A DNA stretch of 42,452 nucleotides, taken from NCBI GenBank assembly GCA_026988095.1, contig JALSLX010000113.1, forward strand, positions 1 through 42,452, given 5' to 3'. The notes under the pieces are model-generated. The model was not told the origin of the DNA, searched no databases, and saw only the letters and a list, made by a program, of their open reading frames with translations. This stretch comes from Thiotrichaceae bacterium. Lineage in GTDB: Bacteria > Pseudomonadota > Gammaproteobacteria > Thiotrichales > Thiotrichaceae. The first letter of the stretch is position 1; each line of letters starts with the position of its first letter. This document shows, piece by piece, positions 19,122 to 28,300 of the stretch. Made by a program: the position numbers and the translations under genes.

Positions 19122-19871
19122 TTAATTAGAGGTCATAGCCTTATCCGCTATAACCTGCTCACTTGTCTTGCCAAATCGCCTCTGCCGTGAAGAGTAATTT
19201 CTAATGGCTTTATGCAATTCATCTTTATCAAAATCTGGCCAGAGAACGTCGGTAAAATACAATTCAGCGTATGCCATTTGCCAAATCAAAAAATTACTAA
19301 TTCGTACCTCGCCACCTGTTCTAATGAATAAATCAGGATCAGGCAAGCCAGCCGTAGTTAATTGAGCAGAAATATCTTCTTCGCTAATTAAATCAGCATC
19401 CATTTCACCCGATGCCACTTTTTTTGCCAGTGCTTTAGTGGTTTCGGTTATATCCCAGCGTCCACCATAATTAGCGGCAACAATTAAACGCAAACCATTA
19501 CAGTGTGCAGTGAGTTCTTCAACTTGCTTAATTTTCTTTTGGAGTTTTTCAGAGAAAAAACTTAAATCGCCGATTATTTGTAATTGAACATTATTACGGG
19601 CCATTGATTTTGCTTCGCGATCAAGCGCCAACATAAACAACCCCATTAAGTTTTTTATTTCCTCTTCAGGTCGTTTCCAATTCTCACTACTAAATGCAAA
19701 AAGTGTTAAACATTCAATTTTTAATGCACCGCACTCTCTTACAATTTCACGAACCGCATCAACACCTTTTTTATGCCCCATGAAGCGCGGACGACGTTTA
19801 GCTCTTGCCCAACGCCCATTACCATCCATGACGATGGCTATATGGCGTGGAATATTTTCAATTTTATCCAT
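19122..19871 (-). CDS. uppS: Undecaprenyl diphosphate synthase (cis-prenyltransferase)
   Basis: 249 residues (E. coli 253). Builds the C55 lipid carrier for peptidoglycan and O-antigen. IVMDGNGRWA holds the catalytic D16, and LTLFAFSSENWKRP and RTGGEVRISNFLIWQMAYAE are the other substrate-binding blocks. Sits between frr and cdsA with short gaps (32 and 10 bases). Confidence 0.97.
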   Translation of the reverse strand: MDKIENIPRHIAIVMDGNGRWARAKRRPRFMGHKKGVDAVREIVRECGALKIECLTLFAFSSENWKRPEEEIKNLMGLFMLALDREAKSMARNNVQLQIIGDLSFFSEKLQKKIKQVEELTAHCNGLRLIVAANYGGRWDITETTKALAKKVASGEMDADLISEEDISAQLTTAGLPDPDLFIRTGGEVRISNFLIWQMAYAELYFTDVLWPDFDKDELHKAIRNYSSRQRRFGKTSEQVIADKAMTSN

Positions 19872-19903
19872 GTGGGTAGGTAAATAGGCGTTAACTTAAC
19901 GCA

Positions 19904-20461
19904 CTAAACCTTCATCAAGTCCGCTTCTTTAATAACGATAAGTTCATCAACTTGCTTTACGTGGGTATCGGTAAATTTTTGGATTTCATCTTGAGCATTG
20001 CGCTCTTCATCTTCTGAAATTTCTTTTTCTTTTTCTAATGACTTAAAATCAGAGTTTGCATCACGACGAATATTACGAATTGCAATTTTACAATTCTCGC
20101 CTTCGTGTTTAACTACTTTAACCAAATCACGACGACGCTCTTCTGTTAACTGAGGCATAGGTATACGGATAACAGTACCCGCCGAATTTGGATTTAACCC
20201 CAAATCAGAATTCATTATAGCTTTCTCTATAGCTTGTACTAGCGGTGCCTCCCAAGGTGTTACTGTAAGCGTTCGAGCATCCTCCACACCTATACTAGCA
20301 ACTTGGCTTAAGGGTGTTTGTGCTCCGTAGTAATCCACACTTATATGCTCTAACAAGCTAGGATGAGCACGACCTGTGCGTACTTTTGCTAATTCTGCCT
20401 TCAATGACTCGATACTTTTACCCATACGAGTTTGAGCATCTTTTATAATTTCATTAATCAT
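19904..20461 (-). CDS. frr: Ribosome recycling factor
   Basis: 185 residues, the standard size. Splits the post-termination ribosome together with EF-G. Conserved blocks: [49 protein letters not shown] and [15 protein letters not shown] lies in front of the ATG. pyrH is 129 bases upstream on the same strand, an order conserved across bacteria. Confidence 0.98.
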   Translation of the reverse strand: MINEIIKDAQTRMGKSIESLKAELAKVRTGRAHPSLLEHISVDYYGAQTPLSQVASIGVEDARTLTVTPWEAPLVQAIEKAIMNSDLGLNPNSAGTVIRIPMPQLTEERRRDLVKVVKHEGENCKIAIRNIRRDANSDFKSLEKEKEISEDEERNAQDEIQKFTDTHVKQVDELIVIKEADLMKV

Positions 20462-20590
20462 TTTTTATCGCCTTTGTGTTATTCCTTAGACTTCGCTGGT
20501 ATCGTCTATCTAAACGAGAGTATCAATATAATACTAATTTGTGGCTTTCAGGTGCAAAAGGTTTCACAATACTTTGCAGTTTACAAAAAA

Positions 20591-21307
20591 CTAAACAGAA
20601 ACTAGTGTTCCTGTTGTCTTATCGCCATTGATGATTTTTTCTAGCGCCCCTGCTTCAAACATATCAAATACGCACAATGGCATATCATTTTCACGACATA
20701 ATACCATTGCCGTTAGATCCATAACACCTAGTTCTTTTGAGACTGCTTCGTTAAAACTTAGACTTTCATAGCGGACAGCATCTGGGTTTTTCATTGGATC
20801 AGAATCGTAGATACCATCTACTTTTGTGGCTTTTAATAATAAGTCGGCTTGAATTTCAATAGCACGTAAACTTGCCGCTGTATCGGTCGTGAAATAAGGA
20901 TTCCCTGTACCTGCTGCAAAAATAACCACATCACCCAGCTCCAAATACTCCCTAGCTTTAAACGCAGAATACTCTTCACCCAGTTGATCTATTTTAAGCC
21001 CCGACATAACACGGCAGTTAACACCCAGCTTTTTAATGGCATCCTGCATAGCAAGTGCATTCATAACCGTCGCTAGCATTCCCATTTGATCAGCACTTAC
21101 GCGATCAATTCCACCTTGAGCAAGCCCTGCACCACGAAAGATATTTCCTCCACCGATGACCAATGCGATTTGTGTACCTGACTTTAACTGGTTAACCACT
21201 TCTGAGGCTGTTTTAGCCAGCACTTCAGAGTCAATACCAAATTTTTGTTTACCCATTAAGGCTTCGCCACTGAGTTTAAGCAAAATTCTATTATATCGTT
21301 GAGACAT
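20591..21307 (-). CDS. pyrH: Uridylate kinase (UMP kinase)
   Basis: 238 residues. Phosphorylates UMP to UDP; hexameric amino-acid-kinase fold. KLSGEALMG near the N-terminus, [23 protein letters not shown] and [15 protein letters not shown] are diagnostic. I chose the ATG at 21307 ([14 protein letters not shown]) by family length. An ATG at 21334 would add nine residues without a better ribosome site. In most relatives rpsB-tsf precede pyrH; here the upstream side holds two repeat elements and the dctM 3' end, so pyrH must be driven from the repeat-rich gap. Confidence 0.96.
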   Translation of the reverse strand: MSQRYNRILLKLSGEALMGKQKFGIDSEVLAKTASEVVNQLKSGTQIALVIGGGNIFRGAGLAQGGIDRVSADQMGMLATVMNALAMQDAIKKLGVNCRVMSGLKIDQLGEEYSAFKAREYLELGDVVIFAAGTGNPYFTTDTAASLRAIEIQADLLLKATKVDGIYDSDPMKNPDAVRYESLSFNEAVSKELGVMDLTAMVLCRENDMPLCVFDMFEAGALEKIINGDKTTGTLVSV

Positions 21308-21370
21308 TTTGATAAGCACCGTAATTTTTTGCATAGACTACACAAAAACAAGCAATGGGGCTAATAGAAA

Positions 21371-21472
21371 TAGCCCACCCCCCCCTTTTTTCGATGATTT
21401 GTATCATGTGGGAGAATAAACTCACAAGAGGAGACAATACAAATCACCGAAAAAAAGGGGGGGGATGGGCTA
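21371..21472. repeat. C-tract palindrome, copy 3
   Basis: Left end TAGCCCACCCCCCCC followed by TTTTTTCGATGATTTGTAT; right end ATACAAATCACCGAAAAAAA, a G-run, then ATGGGCTA. The outermost seven bases (TAGCCCA/TGGGCTA) and the inner core pair, with one mismatch (GATG/CACC) and a one-base offset near the ends. The spacer is about 31 bases. It lies about 60 bases upstream of pyrH, inside the 409-base gap 21308-21716, which otherwise holds only the foldback element at 21499-21660. Confidence 0.9.
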
Positions 21473-21498
21473 TAAAGAAGTACCTTTTTACGCTTTTA

Positions 21499-21660
21499 CC
21501 TGAATCCGTGACTTCAATATGGATAACAGGGCGTAAGATATTGGTTTAGCACGAGATTTTAAAAAATCTTAGCTTCACCCATAGGTTAAGCGGGTATTTT
21601 TTAAACTCGTGATGAATCAATAGCTTGCGTACTGTGCCGTAGTGAAGTCACGGATTCAGG
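21499..21660. mobile_element. MITE-like foldback element, 162 bp, with 5-bp target duplication
   Basis: Terminal inverted repeats are perfect over 18 bases: CCTGAATCCGTGACTTCA (21499-21516) and TGAAGTCACGGATTCAGG (21643-21660). Direct repeats TTTTA flank both ends (21494-21498 and 21661-21665), as expected for a target-site duplication. Inside, CACGAGATTTTAAAAAAT and ATTTTTTAAACTCGTG form a second, nested inverted repeat. No coding capacity. It sits between dctM and pyrH. No second copy was seen in the window. Confidence 0.75.
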
Positions 21661-21716
21661 TTTTAGTTTAGCCTGAGCTTAATCCGCTCAAGCTAGATAC
21701 CTTTTTAGCAAGAAGG

Positions 21717-23126
21717 TTATTTATAACCATGGAAGGCATCAAACATCTCTGGAACAAACAACGATATTTGCGGCACAAATGTAATCAGCATCAGGAAAGC
21801 CAATAGGAAGAAAAACCAAGGTAAGGATGCACTAATCGCCCAGCCCATACTCTTATTGGTTATACCTGAGATAACAAATAGATTTAGCCCCACGGGTGGC
21901 GTTATCATGCCTATTTCCATATTCACGACCATGATTATGCCAAGATGAATCGGATCAATACCCAACTGCATAGCAATAGGGAATAGAATGGGTGCCATAA
22001 TGAGCAAAATAGCAGATGGCTCCATAAAGTTTCCAGCTATCAGTAGTAGTACATTAACTACCAATAAGAAGCCCCATGCAGGCAAACCCCATTCAATAAT
22101 GACTGATGCAATTTCATGCGGAATACGTTCGGTGGTTAAAACATGTGCAAATAAAATTGCGTTACCAATAACAAACAACAGCATGATAGATACTTTTGAG
22201 GCATCTAAAATAACTTTTTTTACATCTTTATCAAAAAAGCTTTTTGGTAATGCCATTGTCATGTGAATCGTGTTACGCGTGATAGCATTGCCTGTACTTT
22301 CACCTTCTTTTCTCCATGGCTGGTCCTTTAATGGACCAATATCACGATAACCAAATACGGCGATGAAAAAGGCGTATACACAAGCCACGGCTGCCGCTTC
22401 TGTCGGGCTAGCAATACCACCGTAGATTGCACCAAGAACAATAAAAATTAGCATTAACCCGCCAAGGGCAACAAAACCTGACTTTGCTATTTTCTTAAAA
22501 CCTGGGAATGGCGATGATGGCAAACCTTTAATGCGTGCGTAGATATAAATTACAATCATTAAAAATACACCCATCAATAGACCTGGTGCCATTCCCGCCA
22601 TAAACATGCGCGCTGCTGAAACTTCTGTTGCCGCCGCATAAATTAGCATTACGATTGAAGGTGGAATTAATATTCCCAAAGTACCTGCCGTGCTGATAAC
22701 ACCTGCGGCAAACTTTTCTGGATAGCCCACACGTGTCATACCAACAATAACAATCGCGCCGATAGCCGCCACTGTTGCTGGAGATGAGCCAGACACCGCC
22801 GCAAATAACATACAGGCAAGTACGCCTGCCATTGCTAAACCACCACGAATATGGCCGACAATATCAATGGCAAAATCTATAATCCGCCGTGCTACACCAC
22901 CATTGGATAGGAATGCAGATGATAATATAAAGAAGGGAATGGCTAAAAAAGTATAATGCTCTGACAATGCTTCAAAGAGTTTTAGTGCAATCGACGCTAA
23001 TGAATCATCCGCGAATAATATAATAGTGACAACGCTCGAAAAGCCTAGCGATACCGCAACGGGCACACCGATCATCATAGAGAAAAAGAGTAAAAAGAAC
23101 AGCGTGGGGATAACGTAAGATTCCAT
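21717..23126 (-). CDS. dctM: TRAP transporter large permease (DctM)
   Basis: 469 residues, about 12 hydrophobic segments. Large membrane subunit of a tripartite sodium-coupled C4-dicarboxylate transporter. SGSSPATVAAIGAI, GILIPPSIVMLIYA, ASPTEAAAVAC and ITPPVGLNLFV are family signatures. It is about 40 residues longer than usual because of a hydrophilic insertion near residues 265-305 (KDQPWRKEGESTG onward). GGAGGGT precedes the ATG, which overlaps the dctQ stop by one base (TAATG). Confidence 0.95.
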   Translation of the reverse strand: MESYVIPTLFFLLFFSMMIGVPVAVSLGFSSVVTIILFADDSLASIALKLFEALSEHYTFLAIPFFILSSAFLSNGGVARRIIDFAIDIVGHIRGGLAMAGVLACMLFAAVSGSSPATVAAIGAIVIVGMTRVGYPEKFAAGVISTAGTLGILIPPSIVMLIYAAATEVSAARMFMAGMAPGLLMGVFLMIVIYIYARIKGLPSSPFPGFKKIAKSGFVALGGLMLIFIVLGAIYGGIASPTEAAAVACVYAFFIAVFGYRDIGPLKDQPWRKEGESTGNAITRNTIHMTMALPKSFFDKDVKKVILDASKVSIMLLFVIGNAILFAHVLTTERIPHEIASVIIEWGLPAWGFLLVVNVLLLIAGNFMEPSAILLIMAPILFPIAMQLGIDPIHLGIIMVVNMEIGMITPPVGLNLFVISGITNKSMGWAISASLPWFFFLLAFLMLITFVPQISLFVPEMFDAFHGYK

Positions 23127-23680
23127 TACTTAGACCCTCCAATAGTGGCTACTTCTTTTTTAATTTGTTCCGCTAATTCGATGCTTTCTTTTGCTTCATC
23201 AATATGAGAGAAGCCTTCTGCCTCTCCTTTTAATATTTGAATCAAGAGTTGTACAAATCGAAATATTAAAAATAAAAAACCGAGGAATATAATGCTTTCA
23301 GACATCCATCGTTGAATCTCCAAGTCCTCCATTTCGATATTAATTTGTTTGAGTTTGGCGAGGTAATTCCACGCTCCAATCATAAATATCACACAGTAGC
23401 CTATGCAGATAGCAACGGATATAACACCCAAAACTCGGCGTATTTTCTTTGGGAATAGTTTTACAAAACTATCCACGCCAATATGCGCGCCAACTTTTAC
23501 ACCGTAGGATGCACCAAAAAGTACAAACCACGCCATCATATAAAGCGTTACTTCTTGTGACCAGTCGATGCCCGTGTTGAAACCAAAGCGTAAAACCACT
23601 TCGGAGAAAACCAGTAAAGTCATACAGACTAATAATAATGAGAGGAAGTTTTCCTCGAATTTATTGATGATATTGCCCAT
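23126..23680 (-). CDS. dctQ: TRAP transporter small permease (DctQ)
   Basis: 184 residues with four predicted membrane helices (about 12-33, 45-65, 85-110 and 130-152). FGFNTGIDWSQEVTLYMMAWFVLFGASYGV is broken by an acidic WSQE motif typical of DctQ. The C-terminus (from about 155) is a charged cytoplasmic tail, longer than in many relatives. AGAGG lies before the start. It is separated from dctP by 104 bases that contain a terminator, and overlaps dctM by one base. Confidence 0.93.
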   Translation of the reverse strand: MGNIINKFEENFLSLLLVCMTLLVFSEVVLRFGFNTGIDWSQEVTLYMMAWFVLFGASYGVKVGAHIGVDSFVKLFPKKIRRVLGVISVAICIGYCVIFMIGAWNYLAKLKQINIEMEDLEIQRWMSESIIFLGFLFLIFRFVQLLIQILKGEAEGFSHIDEAKESIELAEQIKKEVATIGGSK

Positions 23681-23731
23681 TTAAAAAACCTCTGCGCAGG
23701 TTGTTGTTTATTTTTTGTAAATTATCAAAAT

Positions 23732-23760
23732 AAAAAACGCACCTCAAAGGAAGTGCGTTT
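23732..23760 (-). terminator. Intrinsic terminator between dctP and dctQ
   Basis: On the minus strand AAACGCAC (23760-23753) pairs with GTGCGTTT (23742-23735) around a short loop, and the 3' side runs into GTGCGTTTTTTATTTT. This is a compact hairpin with a U-tract directly after the dctP stop and before dctQ. It should let much of the transcript end after dctP, giving more binding protein than permease. Confidence 0.75.
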
Positions 23761-23784
23761 AGGGTGACTTCTAAAAAATCACTA

Positions 23785-24771
23785 TTACTCTTTGTTAGCG
23801 GCAATTGCTGCTGCTAGTAAATCTTTACCAACGATATCTTCAAACTCTTTCCAAACTGGCTTCATTGCATCAGCCCACTGTTGACGCTCTTCTTTAGTCA
23901 GCTCAATTACGTTTGTACGCTTGCTGTCGATGATCGCTTGCTTGTCACTCATTGCTTTTTCAGCTGCAACTTTATTACCCAATGCTACTGCTTCATCCAA
24001 TGCTTTTTTAAGCTCTGTACGAATATCAGCATCTAAGCCATTCCAGAATTCAGCAGAGGTAACGACCATGTAATCTAGCAAACCATGATCAGATGATGTG
24101 ATGTAAGGCTGAACCTCGTAAAACTTTTTAGAATGGATGTTAGACCAAGTATTCTCTTGTCCATCAATCGCTTTAGTTTGTAGTAGCGTAAACACCTCTG
24201 AGTAAGGCTTTTTAAGTGGTGTTGCACCTACCGCTTTAAACTGAGCTGACAATACATCAGATGACATAATGCGGAACTTCAAACCTTTTGCATCAGCAGG
24301 AACACGTAATGGTTTAGAAGCAGAAACCTGCTTCATGCCGTTGTGCATATAACCTAAACCAATCAAACCCTTTGGCTCAACACTCTTTAATAGCGCCTGA
24401 CCAGCATCGCTTGATTGAAAACGCTCAGCTGCTGCCATGTCGTTAAACAAGAACGGTAGATCAAAAACCTGTAGTTTCTTAGTGTATTTTTTAAATTTAG
24501 AAAGTGAAGGAGATGCTAATTGAACATCACCTAATAACAATGCCTCAAGTACCTTGTTGTCACCAAACAACTGACCATTTGGATAGATTTCTACCTCTAC
24601 CTTTCCTGCTAAACGCTCATCAACCAAAGCCTTAAACTTTTTAGCCATTTGACCTTTTGGCGTATTTTCTGCCACAACGTGTGAAAACTTTAGTTTTATC
24701 GGGGCTGCTTGGAGCACCATTGTGAATGACAAAATTGCCGCTGTCGTTAAACCTATTAGTGTCTTTTTCAT
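23785..24771 (-). CDS. dctP: TRAP transporter C4-dicarboxylate-binding protein (DctP)
   Basis: 328 residues. Periplasmic binding subunit of the TRAP system. Signal peptide MKKTLIGLTTAAILSF ending near QAA (about residue 23). The conserved Arg that salt-bridges the substrate carboxylate is in LKFRIMSS (R167). NGQLFGDNKVLEALLLGDVQ and EVFTLLQTKAIDGQENTWSN are DctP-type blocks. A strong AAAGGAGAA lies before the ATG. A sigma-54 promoter (24851-24868) and an upstream palindrome fit control by the DctB/DctD pair encoded 4 kb away. Confidence 0.95.
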   Translation of the reverse strand: MKKTLIGLTTAAILSFTMVLQAAPIKLKFSHVVAENTPKGQMAKKFKALVDERLAGKVEVEIYPNGQLFGDNKVLEALLLGDVQLASPSLSKFKKYTKKLQVFDLPFLFNDMAAAERFQSSDAGQALLKSVEPKGLIGLGYMHNGMKQVSASKPLRVPADAKGLKFRIMSSDVLSAQFKAVGATPLKKPYSEVFTLLQTKAIDGQENTWSNIHSKKFYEVQPYITSSDHGLLDYMVVTSAEFWNGLDADIRTELKKALDEAVALGNKVAAEKAMSDKQAIIDSKRTNVIELTKEERQQWADAMKPVWKEFEDIVGKDLLAAAIAANKE

Positions 24772-24850
24772 AAAATATATTCTCCTTTGAGTAGAAATTC
24801 TAATTTTTAAATTAGACGGGGTAAGTTATTCATTAACTCAGCTAAGACAG

Positions 24851-24868
24851 TGCATGGAGTGTGCCAAT
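24851..24868 (-). promoter_or_regulatory. Sigma-54 (-24/-12) promoter of dctPQM
   Basis: Minus-strand sequence ATTGGCACACTCCATGCA has the required GG (24865-24864) and GC (24853-24852) separated by ten bases. It differs from the TGGCACG-N4-TTGC consensus at few positions. It lies 80-97 bases upstream of the dctP start, giving a leader of about 70 bases. DctD encoded nearby is a sigma-54 activator. Confidence 0.8.
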
Positions 24869-24996
24869 AAATTGCAAACTATTCTCACCAAAAACAAAGA
24901 TTCAACTAACTTATTAATATTAAGGAAGAATATAGGATGAAATTAATGCTTTATTGATTGATAACGTATTAAATTCAGATCAATTTAAACCAATAG

Positions 24997-25012
24997 TGGC
25001 GAAAGTTCGCCA
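24997..25012. promoter_or_regulatory. Probable DctD upstream activator site (palindrome)
   Basis: TGGCGAAAGTTCGCCA is a perfect 7-bp inverted repeat with a two-base centre. It is centred about 145 bases upstream of the sigma-54 -12 element, the usual distance for an enhancer-binding protein. A second, weaker palindromic stretch (GGGGAATTCCGC, 25031-25042) lies about three helical turns further upstream and could be a partner site. Confidence 0.55.
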
Positions 25013-25064
25013 TCTCTTCTCAGCAAACAGGGGGAATTCCGCTTTTTTAGACCTATTTTTATAC

Positions 25065-25129
25065 CCCACCCCCACTCTTTTTCGATGATTTGTACGTGCT
25101 TTTAATAAAAATCATCGAAAAAGAGTGGG
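25065..25129. repeat. C-tract palindrome, copy 4
   Basis: CCCACTCTTTTTCGATGATT (25071-25090) pairs exactly with AATCATCGAAAAAGAGTGGG (25110-25129) around a 19-base loop. The outer left side continues CCCCACC. The copy lies between the divergent dctP promoter region and the lipoprotein gene. Together with the sigma-54 promoter and the palindrome it accounts for most of the 529-base gene-free gap 24772-25300. Confidence 0.9.
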
Positions 25130-25300
25130 AAACGGCCAATGCATAAGCATGATAAGCACTCCTTAAATACGAGCGAGCCTACTCATGCTCCTTCTTATGT
25201 TCCTTCGTCTGAAATAGTTGTACTTCTTAAATTTTCTGCTACCTTAGTATTCAATGGCTTAATTAAATTATTAAAAAACAATAATGGGGTTTTTAAAACA

Positions 25301-28300
25301 ATGAACATATCTGCCAAATTAAAGTGGGCTAGCATATTCGTAATATCAATTTTTATGCTTTCAGCCTGCGGTGGAGAAAATTCGACAAAATCTCTTACCG
25401 AGCAAGATCAAGCCATTGAAAAAATAGCAACGTTTGCAAAATTTGGGGCTACTAAGCCAAAACTAAAAGATTATCAAGAGGCAGGCTTAACAGGCGTAAA
25501 TGAGGATAACTTAGAAGCGTTAAATAACATCGTTAAAGGCCTTGTTTATACGGATGTAGATACCAAAGAAGAACTACAAGCCATTTTAGATACACTCAAT
25601 ATCACACTCCCAGACACGACTAAACCCGTCATAACTCTAAATGGAAAAGCCTCAATTACGCTTAAAAAAGGTGATAGCTATACCGAAGCTGGTGCAAACG
25701 CAACGGATGACAGAGACGGCAATATAACTGTAATTATCACAGGATCAGTCAATACTGAAAAGGAAGGAAGCTACACAATTAGCTATACCGCCGAAGACAA
25801 AGCTAAAAACAAAGCAAGTGCAACAAGAACAGTTATTGTTGAAAGTACATCATGTGTTCAAGTCATAACGCATGCCTACAATCCTAAAACGAACGAAGAA
25901 AAAGATTTCCCAACTCCTTGTGATGTCCCTGAAGGTTGGGTTGTAGGTACACCGCCTCCCCCTACAACGACCATACCAAAAGATACTATCGCTCCCGTAT
26001 TAACACTATTAGGCAAAGCATCAATCACCCTAACCGAAGGTGATGTGTATGTAGATGCAGGCGCAACAGCGAATGATAATAAAGACGGTGATATTACTTT
26101 TCGCATAGCGACCGTTAACCCTGTAAATACTGCAATCCCCAAGACTTATGCAGTCACCTATAACGTAAAAGACAATGCGGGAAATGCTGCACAACAGATA
26201 ACACGAACCGTCAAGATCAACCCTTTAGTAATTATCAAAAGAACCTATGGTATTGCAGGCTCAAGCAAAATTGCAGCAGCAGTTCAAGAGTCTGAATTTG
26301 GAAACTCAACAATCATAACTCCCGTAGGAATTACCGCCAAAAATCCTGTACCTGTTGTTTTGTTTGCCCCAGGGTTCAAAAATATAGATTATACAAAATA
26401 TCAAACCTTGCTTAATTTCATCGCCAGTCATGGTTATGCCGTTATATTTGCAAATGATACCAATGGTTTTAGCGCTGATGATTTACTAAAACATATCAGG
26501 CAAATGACAAGCAACCCAGCAATCAAGCCTTTGTTAGATACATCAAGAATAGGCGTTATAGGACATTCATCAGGCGGTGGTCATGCTTTTAGAATATTAA
26601 AAGAATTAAGTGATGCCAACAATGAAGGCTGGGGCGAAAATGGTCGTTTCCTTATGGCTTTAGAGCCTTGGTTTGCATTTGATTTGACTGAGAAAGAGTT
26701 AAAAACACTTCCGAGTAACACAAATATTATTATTCAACAATATGGTAAAGGTGGCAATAATATTGAAAATAGCACTGATGCTAGAATTCCATTAACTGAG
26801 TACTACCTTTTGGATTCAATCGCAGATAAACAAAAAGACTACCAAATCTTTGTAGATGCCGACCATGGATACCCTTATGGCAGTGGTGCATACAGTGCTA
26901 TGCAGGGAATTCTTAAACCACTTGATGGCCTTATGGAACTTACTTTCCAAAAGACACCCGATGCTGGCGCGCAACAAACTGCCTTAGAAGTCGGAAATGA
27001 CGACCCCTACAAAAATGGTCACGGGATACAGGAAGTTAAGCTGATTCGTGATTATAAATACCCTTGTCATGGTGCGACAACGATTATAGATTATTGCGCA
27101 ATTTTCTCAGGGGCAATACCACCTGAATCCACTTTTGACAGCATTGCAACTAACACCGTAAAAGCAAAACCCGCACTTGGAGAATCTTTCGTCGATCAAG
27201 AATTCGGCAAGACCATAACAAGATTTACAGACAGAATAAATCAAGCCGATACGCCTCTAGTAGACAAAGACGGCAATAGAGTTAGCAGAGGAAATTCGCA
27301 ACCCTACCCTAAAACCCAAGCATGGAATAGCGATATGACCATGATAAGAATGAGATACAGGCTATACGATGCCAAAACACTCAAAGAGTTAGCAATCACT
27401 AGCGGTACAGATAGCCTCCATGATTTATATTCTATAAATGGCGCACTCAATGAAATGAAATGGTCAAGTGTAGACCCTAATGTTTTCTATGGCGTTTATA
27501 ACGGAACAGGCAACAATAATGGTAGCTTTTGGAAAGGCACTATCAATACCGCAAAAACTAGCATTAAATGGGATTTAGTAAAATCATTTGCTTCAACAAA
27601 GTTCACTTATGATCGCTTCACCCTTGGCAAGTACGAAGGTAATATTGATTACAATGATAAGTATGTCGTCTTCGCTGCACGAAAAAAAGGTCAAAAATAC
27701 CTCACAGCGCTTGTCTATGACATTCAAAACAACACTGTAAGAAAATCACTAGAATTCCCCAATGTAGCTTGGCCAGATAATGGGCAAGTATTTGATTGGA
27801 TGTCTGTCTCACCACTTGGCAAACACATCCTAATGAGTACCGGTGGTAAAATAGACCAATACGATATGGATTTGAATTTTGTACGAGCACTTGCAAGCAG
27901 TGGCGGTCATGGTGACTTGGGTGTCGATCAAGATGGTAATGAAGCTTATGTTCAATATGAATATGGAAAAGATAATGGCATCTGGATATATCGACTCAAT
28001 GACGGCTTACGAACTCGCCTACTCCCCGACAAATACAATGGGGGTCATATATCCTGTCGAAACTATAAACGCCAAGGTTGGTGCTACGCCAGCACAACAG
28101 AACCTGGCTACAAAGAAATTATCGCGATTAAGTTAGATTATTCAGGCCCTAATAACCACATTGTTAATCGCTTTGCTCAAACACATACCTCCGCAACGGC
28201 ACAATCAATGGGAAATATTAGCCCAGACGGTAAACAAATACTGTTTGAAAGTGATTGGGGAGATAGCAAACTTCACTGGGCAGATAAAGATACTTATCTT

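Noticed and set aside
21355-21549. 64-codon plus-strand open frame
   Set aside because: It runs through C-tract palindrome copy 3 into the foldback element; the composition is explained by the repeats.
25139-25300. Upstream start for the lipoprotein gene
   Set aside because: It would add 54 residues before a textbook lipoprotein signal peptide and begins at the edge of a palindrome; the ATG at 25301 is better.
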